A stretch of DNA of 64,000 nucleotides from DASVNK01 sp036383895 (GTDB lineage Bacteria; Verrucomicrobiota; Verrucomicrobiia; Limisphaerales; SXQI01), in the NCBI GenBank assembly GCA_036383895.1, contig DASVNK010000065.1:1-64000 (forward strand), read 5' to 3'. This document shows positions 38,335-45,408 of the stretch, one piece after another (position 1 is the stretch's first letter; the number at the start of each line of letters is the position of its first letter). A program made the position numbers and the translations under genes. A model generated the notes under the pieces. The model ran no database searches, had not been told where the DNA came from, and saw only the letters and a list, made by a program, of their open reading frames with translations.

Positions 38335-39117
38335 GTCGGGCTCCTTCTTTGAAAAATAGAGTGGAAGAGCGTAGAAGACCGTAGAAAAGCGTGAACGCAA
38401 TGTGAACAGCACCAAATACGAAGTGCAAACTGTTTGGAGAGAAAGAAACGAACGACGCCGGGGCGGAGAAACCGGCGAACACCGCTGGAAAAAAATCGTG
38501 AATGAAACCGACCGGAAACCACGAATGAACACAATTGACACGAACGGGGGGACGAAGTCCTGAGTGCTGAGTGCACTGGCTTTTCGAAGTCAGAACAACT
38601 GAAGAGACGAACCGTGTCGCGGTAAGGCCCGCCACGAGTGAGGTGCCCGATAAACGACGTTCGCTGAAGCGGTGTTGATCAAGATGGCTTGTTAAAATCA
38701 TGCAGCAAGAATACGAAATTAGGTCTGCCATTTATTGACTGACCCCCAAAATAATTTCGACTGACAAATGGCGATTTTCGACTGCGCCTACCGTCCCAAG
38801 TGATCGCCCCGGCGACCGACTTTGGGACCGAGTGATGAGGGTGATGAGTTTTCGGACGGAACCTGGAAGCGTTTGTGGTGGTGATAAGGTTTGCTGAAGC
38901 TATGAACGGGCGAATTTTACCTGACGGAAGAAGACGTTTCCCAGGCTCATGGACGATATGTCTGAGGTTCGGAGAAGGGCGACCGTAAAAGTGGCGGTGG
39001 AACAGAGATGGACTGATGGCTTCGCTCAGTTTTAAGTTTTTAGCTTTTAGTGCGTAATCATGCCGGCGGTTTAGGAGTCTGTTTTGGCGGGTGTGGCCGA
39101 ACGGGCGGTCGGCGAGG
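38335..39117. other. Gene-free stretch upstream of the small-protein/kinase operon
   Basis: About 0.8 kb with no convincing gene on either strand. The kinase-operon promoter should lie near 38340-38450, where phased decamer repeats occur. A 157-codon minus-strand frame crosses 38679-39152 but has His/Arg/Pro-rich, non-protein-like composition and runs through a terminator hairpin. Nothing else was recognised. Confidence 0.6.
38361..38407. repeat. 10-bp-phased GTAGAA/GTGAAC repeats upstream of the kinase operon
   Basis: Consecutive decamers GTGGAAGAGC, GTAGAAGACC, GTAGAAAAGC and GTGAACGCAA, followed by TGTGAAC, start about 27 bases upstream of the 65-residue gene's ATG (read on minus: GTTCAC and TTCTAC words). 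The exact one-turn spacing suits cooperative binding by a tandem-site regulator or a promoter-bending role. Confidence 0.6.
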
Positions 39118-39150
39118 AAAAAATGGGCCACTTCTGCCTTGAAGTGGCCC
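39118..39150 (-). terminator. Intrinsic terminator after the 61-residue gene
   Basis: On the minus strand a perfect 10-bp stem GGGCCACTTC/GAAGTGGCCC (39141-39150 and 39125-39134) with a 6-base loop is followed by A and then six T residues (39118-39123). It lies about 75 bases past the stop of the 61-residue gene, a strong sign that this small gene is transcribed. Confidence 0.85.
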
Positions 39151-39223
39151 ACGGAAGGGAGTCGTTATGGTCAGATAACCTTGTCCCGTTTTCATCATCG
39201 GAACGGTTCACAAAAGGTTTATG

Positions 39224-39409
39224 TCAGACCTTTCTGACAGAGGAAGAGCCTCCACTGTTTTGAATGATGCGATTCTTTTTTGCCTCCTCCGCCGCTTGCT
39301 TTATTTTGTCTCTGAGCCGAAGCAGTTCCCGTAGCTCAAGACTGTTGAGCGCGATTGTCTTCTGTTTGTTGATCAGTGCCCGTATCCGCAACTCGTCCGC
39401 TGACCGCAT
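39224..39409 (-). CDS. 61-residue charged helical protein, paralog of the 50-residue gene
   Basis: A short gene from ATG 39409 with a good ribosome-binding site (ACGGAGG about 6 bases upstream) and a terminator downstream. The protein is highly charged and probably a single long helix: MRSADELRIRALINKQKTIA, then LNSLELRELLRLRDKIKQAA and a Lys/Ser-rich end. Without gaps it matches the product at 39911-40063 at about half of the first 32 positions (shared E6, R8, L12, KQ, T, AL, EL, ELLRL). No known family. Size and charge suggest a small binding or regulatory helix. Confidence 0.75.
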   Translation of the reverse strand: MRSADELRIRALINKQKTIALNSLELRELLRLRDKIKQAAEEAKKNRIIQNSGGSSSVRKV

Positions 39410-39509
39410 GGTTCGCCTCCGTAAGTAATTAAATTATCCAATTTGTGAATTTGTAAAGGGTTGGCCATTAGCTACTGCAACAAGAAGGTCAACTGGAAGC
39501 AACCAAAGG

Positions 39510-39710
39510 CTAATGGTGCTTTTTGGAAGTGCGCGGGTCGTGGTCGCCTTCGCTGAGCCATTCGATCAATGCGGCGTCCAACTCGTCGGTGGATGGAAAG
39601 TGGAATGTTTGCACCTGACTGTCGCTCCGCAAGATCGTCATGTCCGTTCCACCGGAATCAATCGACATCATTCGCACGTCAATCCAGTTGAGCGCGAGGA
39701 GGGGGTTCAT
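39510..39710 (-). CDS. Possible 66-residue acidic protein, unknown
   Basis: An open frame from ATG 39710 (MNPLLALNWIDVRMMSIDSG) containing TILRSDSQVQTFHFPSTDEL and DAALIEWLSEGDHDP, which reads like a real small domain. No good ribosome-binding site precedes it; an inner start at MMSIDSG is possible. It lies between the two paralogous tiny genes on the same strand. No family recognised. Confidence 0.5.
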   Translation of the reverse strand: MNPLLALNWIDVRMMSIDSGGTDMTILRSDSQVQTFHFPSTDELDAALIEWLSEGDHDPRTSKKHH

Positions 39711-39872
39711 GGCATCAGAGATTATGTGGGGTGCAGGGGAAGCCGCCCCACTCGGAGCGGCTCGTCCATACCGGTCGCGAAGCACAAACGACGCGACCAC
39801 TTGTTCAAGGCTCAGTCATTTAACGACATTTACGGGCGAGGGCTATGGGGTGAAGACCCGCCGAGCACAAAC

Positions 39873-39898
39873 AAAAAGCCGCCCATTCCTGAGCGGCT
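39873..39898 (-). terminator. Intrinsic terminator after the 50-residue gene
   Basis: On the minus strand AGCCGC/GCGGCT arms (39893-39898 and 39877-39882) enclose a 10-base loop and are followed by TTTTTGTTTG. The hairpin begins 12 bases past the stop of the 50-residue gene. A second hairpin with the identical arms lies at 39741-39762 without a T-run. Confidence 0.75.
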
Positions 39899-39910
39899 CC
39901 GAGTTGGGAG

Positions 39911-40063
39911 TCATTTTCGCCGCAGCCTGGTAGTAAGTACTGCCGTCTCCGTGGCCTTTTTACGAGTGAGCCGAAGCAATTCTTTTAGTTCTCTCAAACG
40001 CAGTGCGACTGTCGCCTGCTTCCTGGTTAATTCGTAGTATCGATTCTCTTCGGACGGACTCAT
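39911..40063 (-). CDS. 50-residue charged helical protein, paralog of the 61-residue gene
   Basis: A very short gene from ATG 40063 to TGA 39911-39913: MSPSEENRYYELTRKQATVA, then LRLRELKELLRLTRKKATET and a basic end (TTRLRRK). Ungapped alignment to the 39224-39409 product keeps E6, R8, L12, KQ, T18, AL, EL and ELLRL, too regular for chance. A terminator follows directly. The ribosome-binding site is weak. It lies about 180 bases downstream of a receiver gene on the same strand and could be co-transcribed with it. Confidence 0.65.
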   Translation of the reverse strand: MSPSEENRYYELTRKQATVALRLRELKELLRLTRKKATETAVLTTRLRRK

Positions 40064-40239
40064 CCATTAGTTGTTGTTGATTGGTGATCAATCCTGAGTC
40101 AAAGACGCGGAGCTTTAGGCAGAACACCAGAAGGAGCAACGGGGAAATTCCTGATGGAACGCATACACGACAGTGCGCGCCGAAATTTCGATGTTTTTTT
40201 GCGTTGGAGATTTGCGACGGTACCGCGCTGCTCAACGGC

Positions 40240-40704
40240 CTAGACCGAGACTCGGGCGTGAACGGGTGCGTGAGCATCCAGTCGGGCGGAGAGAGTGAGT
40301 TCATTTCCATTGCGATGTTGGAGAACGGAGAGACCACGGACGTTACGGAAAATACGAACGAGTTCGTCGTGTGAAACAGGCTTGGTGAGGAAGGTGGCTG
40401 CACCAGCAGCATAGCCTTCGGCGATGAGTTTGTAATCGGACATAGCTGAGAGCATGACGAATACGGAATTTTGAAGGAGGGGAATGGCGCGAAGTTTTTT
40501 GATGAGGTTTGCGCCGCGATCGGGTGAGAGCACGAGATCAACGAGGCCCAGGCAGGGGAATGATTCGCGCTGAAAATATTCGAGGCAAGTTTTAGCGCTC
40601 GGAAACAGGAGAACAGGATTCAGAATTCGAGCAGCCCATAACTCTCGCTGGCAGAAAAATAAATCCGAATGAGAATCGTCAACCACAACCACCGGCAGCA
40701 TCAA
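40240..40704 (-). CDS. Single-domain response regulator
   Basis: A stand-alone receiver of 154 residues with acidic pair Asp9/Asp10 (VVVVDDSHSD), phospho-acceptor Asp56 (LVDLVLSPDRG), Ser/Thr switch (VMLSAMSD) and Lys108 (FLTKPVSHDEL). There is no output domain; the last 30 residues (NGNELTLSARLDAHAPVHAR) are a tail of unknown role. Likely a phosphate shuttle or protein-binding CheY-like regulator. It is one of a run of receivers on this strand, next to a decayed copy. Confidence 0.85.
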   Translation of the reverse strand: MMLPVVVVDDSHSDLFFCQRELWAARILNPVLLFPSAKTCLEYFQRESFPCLGLVDLVLSPDRGANLIKKLRAIPLLQNSVFVMLSAMSDYKLIAEGYAAGAATFLTKPVSHDELVRIFRNVRGLSVLQHRNGNELTLSARLDAHAPVHARVSV

Positions 40705-40767
40705 AAAAGGCTAATCCGGTATTTTATGAACGCAAATAAATGGGCTTCAGGAAATTCCTGTTCGTAA

Positions 40768-41224
40768 TCACCGCAATTGAAGCCTGTGTGCCTGTGAAAA
40801 GCGCTCACATCCAGGAGGTTGGTGATCTGCTGTGGTGGATCGGTGTTTGAAGGTTTTCAAAGGATCTCCGGGACGCCCGCTTTGACCGGACCAATAACCT
40901 TGCAAGCGGAAGACGAGATCGGCCCATTCGTGGATGTTACGCGGCTTGAGGAGGTAAAGATTGGCGCCGCGCTCGTAGCTTTGTTCGAGTTGATCGAAAT
41001 CGTAGGTGCTGGCGAGAGCGACCGCAGGAATCGTTTTTCAATTCCGCAAAACTGCGGATCCAGCCAATTACGTCTGTGCCGATACCATCGCCAAACGAGA
41101 GGATGGTGAGTTTTCGGTCAGGAGCTTTGGCGAGTTCGCTTCCCGAAGCGGAATAAATAAATTGTTATTTATGAACCGCAGAAGCTGAATTTTTTGGCCA
41201 CTGGAAACGAGGATCCTGAAAAAC
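40768..41224 (-). pseudogene. Decayed response regulator receiver
   Basis: Read on the minus strand, one frame gives SGSELAKAPDRKLTILSFGD then GIGTDVIGWIRSFAELK, and the next frame gives TIPAVALASTYDFDQLEQSY, ERGANLYLLKPRNIHEWADL and VFRLQGYWSG. Joined, these are the second two-thirds of a receiver like its neighbours (GTDVIGWIR, IPAV.L.S, GANLYLLKP). The join falls at a run of five A residues (41034-41038 as T on the plus strand); one A fewer restores the frame. There is also an in-frame TAA at 41165-41167, no start, and no phospho-acceptor Asp at the expected place. Unless these are sequencing errors, the gene is dead. Confidence 0.75.
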
Positions 41225-41241
41225 GGAGACGACAGCTGGAA

Positions 41242-41697
41242 TTACTCGGTTGCGGCTACGACTGGAAAGGCGTTGCAGGAGAGCCAGTAGATACGGAAGG
41301 CTTTGGCGATGTCGATGAGTTGCTCAGCGGTGGGTGGTTTGACGACGTAGGAGCTGGCGCCGAGACGGTAAGCGCGGTTGAGGTCGGTAGGTTGGTTGGA
41401 GGAGGAGATGACGATGAAGATGGCTTCGGGAAGGCCGTTCTGTTTTTGGTGCCAGTCGAGGACATCAAAGCCGGTGAGGTACGGGAGTTTCAGGTCGAGG
41501 AAAATGAGGCTCGGATATGGATACTCGTCGCGATTGGCGAATACGCCTTTGCCGCTGAGGTAATCGACGGCGGCTTCGCCGTCGTTGACGACGAAAAGAG
41601 GATTGGTAATGCCAGCCGCTTTGAAGGCGCGCTTCATGAGGAAGATGTCATCTTCGCTATCTTCAACGAGCAGGATTACTTTGTCCTGATTTTCCAT
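41242..41697 (-). CDS. Single-domain response regulator (Rcp1-like)
   Basis: A CheY-like receiver of 151 residues from ATG 41697 (MENQDKVILLVEDSEDDIF). Phospho-acceptor Asp68 lies in LIFLDLKLPYLTGFDVL, with the switch region IFIVISSSNQPTDLNRAYRLGASSY and the Lys in VVKPPTAEQL. The long loop before the acceptor (YLSGKGVFANRDEYPYPSL) is typical of phytochrome-partner Rcp1-type regulators. It starts about 52 bases after the GAF kinase on the same strand, so that kinase is the obvious phosphodonor. Confidence 0.92.
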   Translation of the reverse strand: MENQDKVILLVEDSEDDIFLMKRAFKAAGITNPLFVVNDGEAAVDYLSGKGVFANRDEYPYPSLIFLDLKLPYLTGFDVLDWHQKQNGLPEAIFIVISSSNQPTDLNRAYRLGASSYVVKPPTAEQLIDIAKAFRIYWLSCNAFPVVAATE

Positions 41698-41749
41698 CGG
41701 ATGAATTATTTTACTCCGCTTGTTCGGTGAAAGCGAATGTGTTTCCTGG

Positions 41750-43558
41750 TCACGACCTATTTTGCTCTGGCTGATTGATGGGAGAGGGTAAATCAATCCA
41801 GAAACAGGTGCCCTGGCCGTGGTGTGATTCGAAGCCGACAGTGCCGTTCATGCGCTCGACGGATTTTTTAACGATGGCCAGACCAATGCCGGTGCCTTCG
41901 TATTTGTCGTCGGCATGAACGCGGCCAAAGATTTGAAAGATGCGTGACTGGTGACGCGGGTCAATGCCGATGCCGTTATCTGTAATGCTGAGGCGGACTC
42001 TGTCACCTTCGATTTTTCGGGAGCTGATTTCGATTTTGGGGTTTGTGCCGGTATGAACAAACTTGACGGCGTTGCCGAGGAGGTTGGCGATGGCCTGGGT
42101 GAGGAATGGTTCGTTGCCGATGACTTCGTGCAAAGAACTGGTGATGGTGATCTGCACACCGGAGGCGCGGAGATTGGGATACTGTTCAACAATATCGCGG
42201 ACAAGTTTATCGAGGTCGACCGGAAGGAGGGCGATCTGGGCGCGTGAGAGTTTGCTGAAGGCGAGAACATCCTGGGTGAGGCGGTCGAGGCGATAGGCGG
42301 CGCGCTGGATGCGCTGGAGGTAATGTTTGTGCGTCTCGGAAAGTTGGGGGGCGGCTTCGGCTAGCAGTTCTTCGGCGTAGCCTTGCATGGCGCGGAGAGG
42401 GCCGCGCAAATCGTGCGAGACGCTGTAGGAGAAGGATTCGAGATCGCCGATGATTTTTTTCAGCTCAGAAGTGCGTTCGGCGACGGTCTGCTCGAGTTGT
42501 TCGGAATTCCGCCTGGCCTGTTCGTAGAGACGGGCGTTATCGATGGCGATGGCGGACTGAGCAGCGATGGAGGTTGCGAAACGTTCGGAACGCTCCGTGA
42601 ATTTAGCAGGTTCGGGATGGCCGAAGAAAAGTCCGCCGAGGACTTCGCCCGTGCGTGAGATGACGGGAACGGCAAGGTAACTGCAGACCGGCAGATGACC
42701 TGCGGGCATTCCGTGATGCGGCGCCATGCGGCCGTAGCGCGGATCTTTGGTGACGTCATCGCATCTCACGACCGGCGCACCGTGAAAGGTAGGGCCGAAG
42801 AGTGCAGTAGCACGTGGATGTCCAAAGCGTTCAAAAGCTTCCTTGGGAGCACCGGAAAGCGTGTAGAGTTGGAAAACTTCTCCGTCTTCGTTAATGGCGT
42901 TGTAAAAGAAAGCGCCGAACTTTGCGCCAGTGAGTTCCGTGGCGGCGTCAGTGGCTTTTTGGACGACCTTATGAATGTCGAGTTCTGCGACCAGAGTGCG
43001 CGCGACCTGGTTGAGGGTTTCCGCTTCTTTTTTTGAAGATTCCGCCTGGGCGATCAACGCGGTGTTTTTGCAGGCGGTGATCGCGTGGTTAGCGGTAATG
43101 TTGAGGAGGGTGCGCTCCATTTGATCGGGATCGCGCCCTAAAAAGCCGATTGCTACCGCGCCGGAGCTGGAATCATAGCCGAGTGAATAGGCGGAGACGC
43201 GCAGGTCGAGTGCCTTCGCAAAAGAGGGCAGAAGCAGGGTTTCCTGCGGATTATGATCACGCATCCACTCGGCTATTTGCGGGCGCATACGGGCGGCGAG
43301 AACAGGGTCTGATCCACCGCGCCACAGTGCGAGAGCAGTCTCGCGATCGCCATCGTGCCCTGGTATGTGAACGTAAGCGAAGTCGGGAGTAATCGTTGCG
43401 TCCAATGCGGCCAGGAGACTTTCGGCGATGCGGTGAGGGTTAGCGCCCAGCCAGACGGAGGGAAGCGTCGACAGAGCGATGATATCGCGGATGTGACGGT
43501 CCGCTTTCTGCGCAGACTTGTCCGGCGATAGAATCGGATTCGGGAGCCGATCTGACAC
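41750..43558 (-). CDS. GAF-domain sensor histidine kinase (phytochrome-kinase-like)
   Basis: A soluble kinase of about 602 residues, counted from the GTG at 43558; this start is uncertain because the frame is open further but overlaps the MEDS gene. Order: a divergent GAF-like region (about 25-165), a clear GAF domain (about 190-345: DIHKVVQKATDAATELTGAKFGA, SYLAVPVISRTGEVLGGLFFG), a coiled coil (ARLYEQARRNSEQLEQTVAE), HisKA with SYSVSHDLRGPLRAMQGYAE (His near 379), and HATPase (ANLLGNAVKFVHT, DNGIGIDP, GTGIGLAIVKKSVERMNG). The SHDLRGPLR box is the form found in bacteriophytochrome-type kinases that feed Rcp1-like receivers such as the next gene. Confidence 0.88.
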   Translation of the reverse strand: MSDRLPNPILSPDKSAQKADRHIRDIIALSTLPSVWLGANPHRIAESLLAALDATITPDFAYVHIPGHDGDRETALALWRGGSDPVLAARMRPQIAEWMRDHNPQETLLLPSFAKALDLRVSAYSLGYDSSSGAVAIGFLGRDPDQMERTLLNITANHAITACKNTALIAQAESSKKEAETLNQVARTLVAELDIHKVVQKATDAATELTGAKFGAFFYNAINEDGEVFQLYTLSGAPKEAFERFGHPRATALFGPTFHGAPVVRCDDVTKDPRYGRMAPHHGMPAGHLPVCSYLAVPVISRTGEVLGGLFFGHPEPAKFTERSERFATSIAAQSAIAIDNARLYEQARRNSEQLEQTVAERTSELKKIIGDLESFSYSVSHDLRGPLRAMQGYAEELLAEAAPQLSETHKHYLQRIQRAAYRLDRLTQDVLAFSKLSRAQIALLPVDLDKLVRDIVEQYPNLRASGVQITITSSLHEVIGNEPFLTQAIANLLGNAVKFVHTGTNPKIEISSRKIEGDRVRLSITDNGIGIDPRHQSRIFQIFGRVHADDKYEGTGIGLAIVKKSVERMNGTVGFESHHGQGTCFWIDLPSPINQPEQNRS

Positions 43559-43583
43559 GAAGGGAGGGACCCTCGACAGGGGG

Positions 43584-44234
43584 TCAGTTATGCGCCAATT
43601 GTTCGCCGCGTCTGGCGCGCCGTGACTTGAGTTCCACGAGGAATTCATCGGGCGGGACGTAGAGAGGATTTTCCTGGAGAACGCCGCCGATAATGACCAT
43701 CGGATGGGTGCGGAGAATATCCATGACGACGCTACCGCTGTGTTTGTTAAGATCGTAGACGCAGACGACGGGATCAGAAAACTTTGGGAGCACGTAGTTG
43801 AGTTTCGTTTCGTATTCGACGATGTCGGTAACGCCAGGGACGGCTTCGAGCGCCCACTCCATATTGCCCACGAGGCGGGTGCGCCCATATTTTTCGCGCG
43901 CGGCGGTGATCACGTCTTTTAGGATTTGCACCATGCGATCGCCATCGAAGTAGCCGTCGCGCAGGTAGGCTTCCTCCCAGGTGCGCACTTCCATCTGGCC
44001 GGACTCGAGTGCAGACGTTTCCAATCCGCAGCTCGAACACTCGTTCAGGTGTTCGTCGCGATGTTTGCCGTCGACAATTTTGAAGATTTTTTCGCCGCGA
44101 TCGAAGCCTTCCTTCAAGAAGGGCATCAGGACTTTGTTCTCTTCTTCTTTCGAATGAAAGAAAGCGCAGATGTGGCGGTGCTTGCTTAACGTCCTGCCAG
44201 CCAAGCGAACGGGAGGTAGTGCCTCGGAAATCAT
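43584..44234 (-). CDS. MEDS-domain sensory protein
   Basis: A 216-residue protein from ATG 44234 (MISEALPPV), a tentative choice without a clear ribosome-binding site. It is a MEDS (methanogen/methylotroph, DcmR sensory) domain: RHICAFFHSKEEENKVLMPFLKEGFDRGEK, KHRDEHLNECSSCGLE, WEEAYLRDGYFDGDRM, RLVGNMEWALEAVPGVTDIVEYETKLN and VCVYDLNKHSGSVVMDILRTHPMVIIGG. MEDS modules are often fused to PAS/histidine kinases; here the domain is separate and ends 25 bases before the kinase start, in another frame. It is likely the sensor for that kinase. Confidence 0.85.
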   Translation of the reverse strand: MISEALPPVRLAGRTLSKHRHICAFFHSKEEENKVLMPFLKEGFDRGEKIFKIVDGKHRDEHLNECSSCGLETSALESGQMEVRTWEEAYLRDGYFDGDRMVQILKDVITAAREKYGRTRLVGNMEWALEAVPGVTDIVEYETKLNYVLPKFSDPVVCVYDLNKHSGSVVMDILRTHPMVIIGGVLQENPLYVPPDEFLVELKSRRARRGEQLAHN

Positions 44235-44655
44235 AGAGGGTGCTACTATCCATGCCGACGGGCGAATTTCTATCAGGGTTCCGCCTGATCTTGCGACGTA
44301 TGAGCGACTTCCGGAGCGCTCGAAGCGATGGGCGAGAACCGCGCGGAAAGCGGTCCACGGATTGGCTGACTTCATTAGGCCAGGATTCGGTGTTCACTGG
44401 AGTCTTATTCCCACGAGATGAAGACCTGGATTTGCGGCGTGATTGGCGCGCTGATCTGCCAATCGGCGACGGCGGCTGCGACCTCTGCTCCTTTTTTGTT
44501 ACGAGTAGTTCGTGGCCGAGTTTTCAGCGGGGGATTTGTATGAGCGTAGCCCGCATGGTTGGTCGAAGGTTTCCCAGGAAGGGCGAGGATTTTGCTTGGT
44601 CCAGATCTTCGCTTGCGCGGTTTGGGTGTTGGGTATCTGTTAGGCGTTCGAAAGG
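44235..44655. other. Divergent promoter region, no secure gene
   Basis: About 420 bases between the MEDS gene and the hydrolase operon. It should hold both promoters. The only protein-like piece is a 41-codon plus-strand frame at 44418-44543 starting MKTWICGVIGALICQSATAA, which looks like a signal peptide and then stops; it may be the relic of an exported protein. No terminator was seen. Confidence 0.5.
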
Positions 44656-45378
44656 ATGGATATGAAGCATTTTCACAAGTTGTTTACGGCGGCGGATAGT
44701 GCGGTTGTTTTTATTGATCATCAGCCGCAGATGACGTTCGGGGTGGCGAATATTGATCGGGAGCAGTTGCGGAATAATGTGGTGCTGCTGGCGAAGGTGG
44801 CGAAGGAGTTTGAGGTGCCGACGGTGTTGACAGCGGTGGAGACGGAGAGTTTCTCGGGTTACATCTGGCCGCAGTTGCTGGATGTGTTTCCAGGGCAGAC
44901 GGTGGTTGAGCGGACTTCGATGAATTCGTGGGATGACGCGGGGTTCCGGAAGGCGATCGCGGCGACGGGGCGGAAGAATATTATCATGACGGGATTGTGG
45001 ACGGAGGTGTGCGTGACGTGGCCGACGATCGAGATGCTGGGCGCTGGGTACAATATTTACGTGGTGGATGATTGTTGCGGGGCGACTTCGCCGGCGGCGC
45101 ATGAGGCGGCGCTTTCGCGGATGGTGCAGGCGGGTGCGATTCGGGTGACGACGATCGCGGCGCTGCTGGAATGGCAGCGGGATTGGAAGAATCGGGAGCA
45201 TTACAATGCGTTGATGGGAATTTTAAAGCAGCACGCGGGGGCGTATGGAATCGGCGTGGAGTATGCATATACGATGGTGCACAAGCAGCCGCAGAGCGCG
45301 CAGTCGCCGCAGCGAGTGAGCAAGGACGTGGTGCCGCATCGCGGTGGGACGAAGGTGAATGGGAAGGTGGGAAAATAA
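44656..45378 (+). CDS. Isochorismatase-like hydrolase (YcaC type)
   Basis: A cysteine hydrolase of 240 residues. The nucleophile Cys119 is in MTGLWTEVCVTWPTIEM, with Asp21 in VVFIDHQPQMTFG and the YcaC-type RTSMNSWDD segment (about residues 86-94). Members cleave N-carbamoyl or isochorismate-like bonds; YcaC itself has no defined substrate. It has about 40 extra C-terminal residues rich in Gln/Ser/Lys. It starts an operon with a metal-dependent amidohydrolase (30-base gap) and an exporter. Confidence 0.9.
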   Translation: MDMKHFHKLFTAADSAVVFIDHQPQMTFGVANIDREQLRNNVVLLAKVAKEFEVPTVLTAVETESFSGYIWPQLLDVFPGQTVVERTSMNSWDDAGFRKAIAATGRKNIIMTGLWTEVCVTWPTIEMLGAGYNIYVVDDCCGATSPAAHEAALSRMVQAGAIRVTTIAALLEWQRDWKNREHYNALMGILKQHAGAYGIGVEYAYTMVHKQPQSAQSPQRVSKDVVPHRGGTKVNGKVGK

Positions 45379-45408
45379 TTGAGGATTAGAAACTAGAACG
45401 GTTTCCGC

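Noticed and set aside
38679..39152. 157-codon minus-strand frame
   Set aside because: Its composition is not protein-like, it has no ribosome-binding site, and its first codons run through the terminator hairpin at 39118-39150.
39960..40541. 193-codon minus-strand frame
   Set aside because: It is antiparallel in frame to the real receiver gene 40240-40704 and the 50-residue gene on the same strand; it overlaps both in another frame and resembles no protein.
44240..44665. 141-codon plus-strand frame in the divergent promoter region
   Set aside because: Non-protein-like sequence that overlaps the MEDS start region and the hydrolase start; only the short signal-peptide-like frame inside it was noted.
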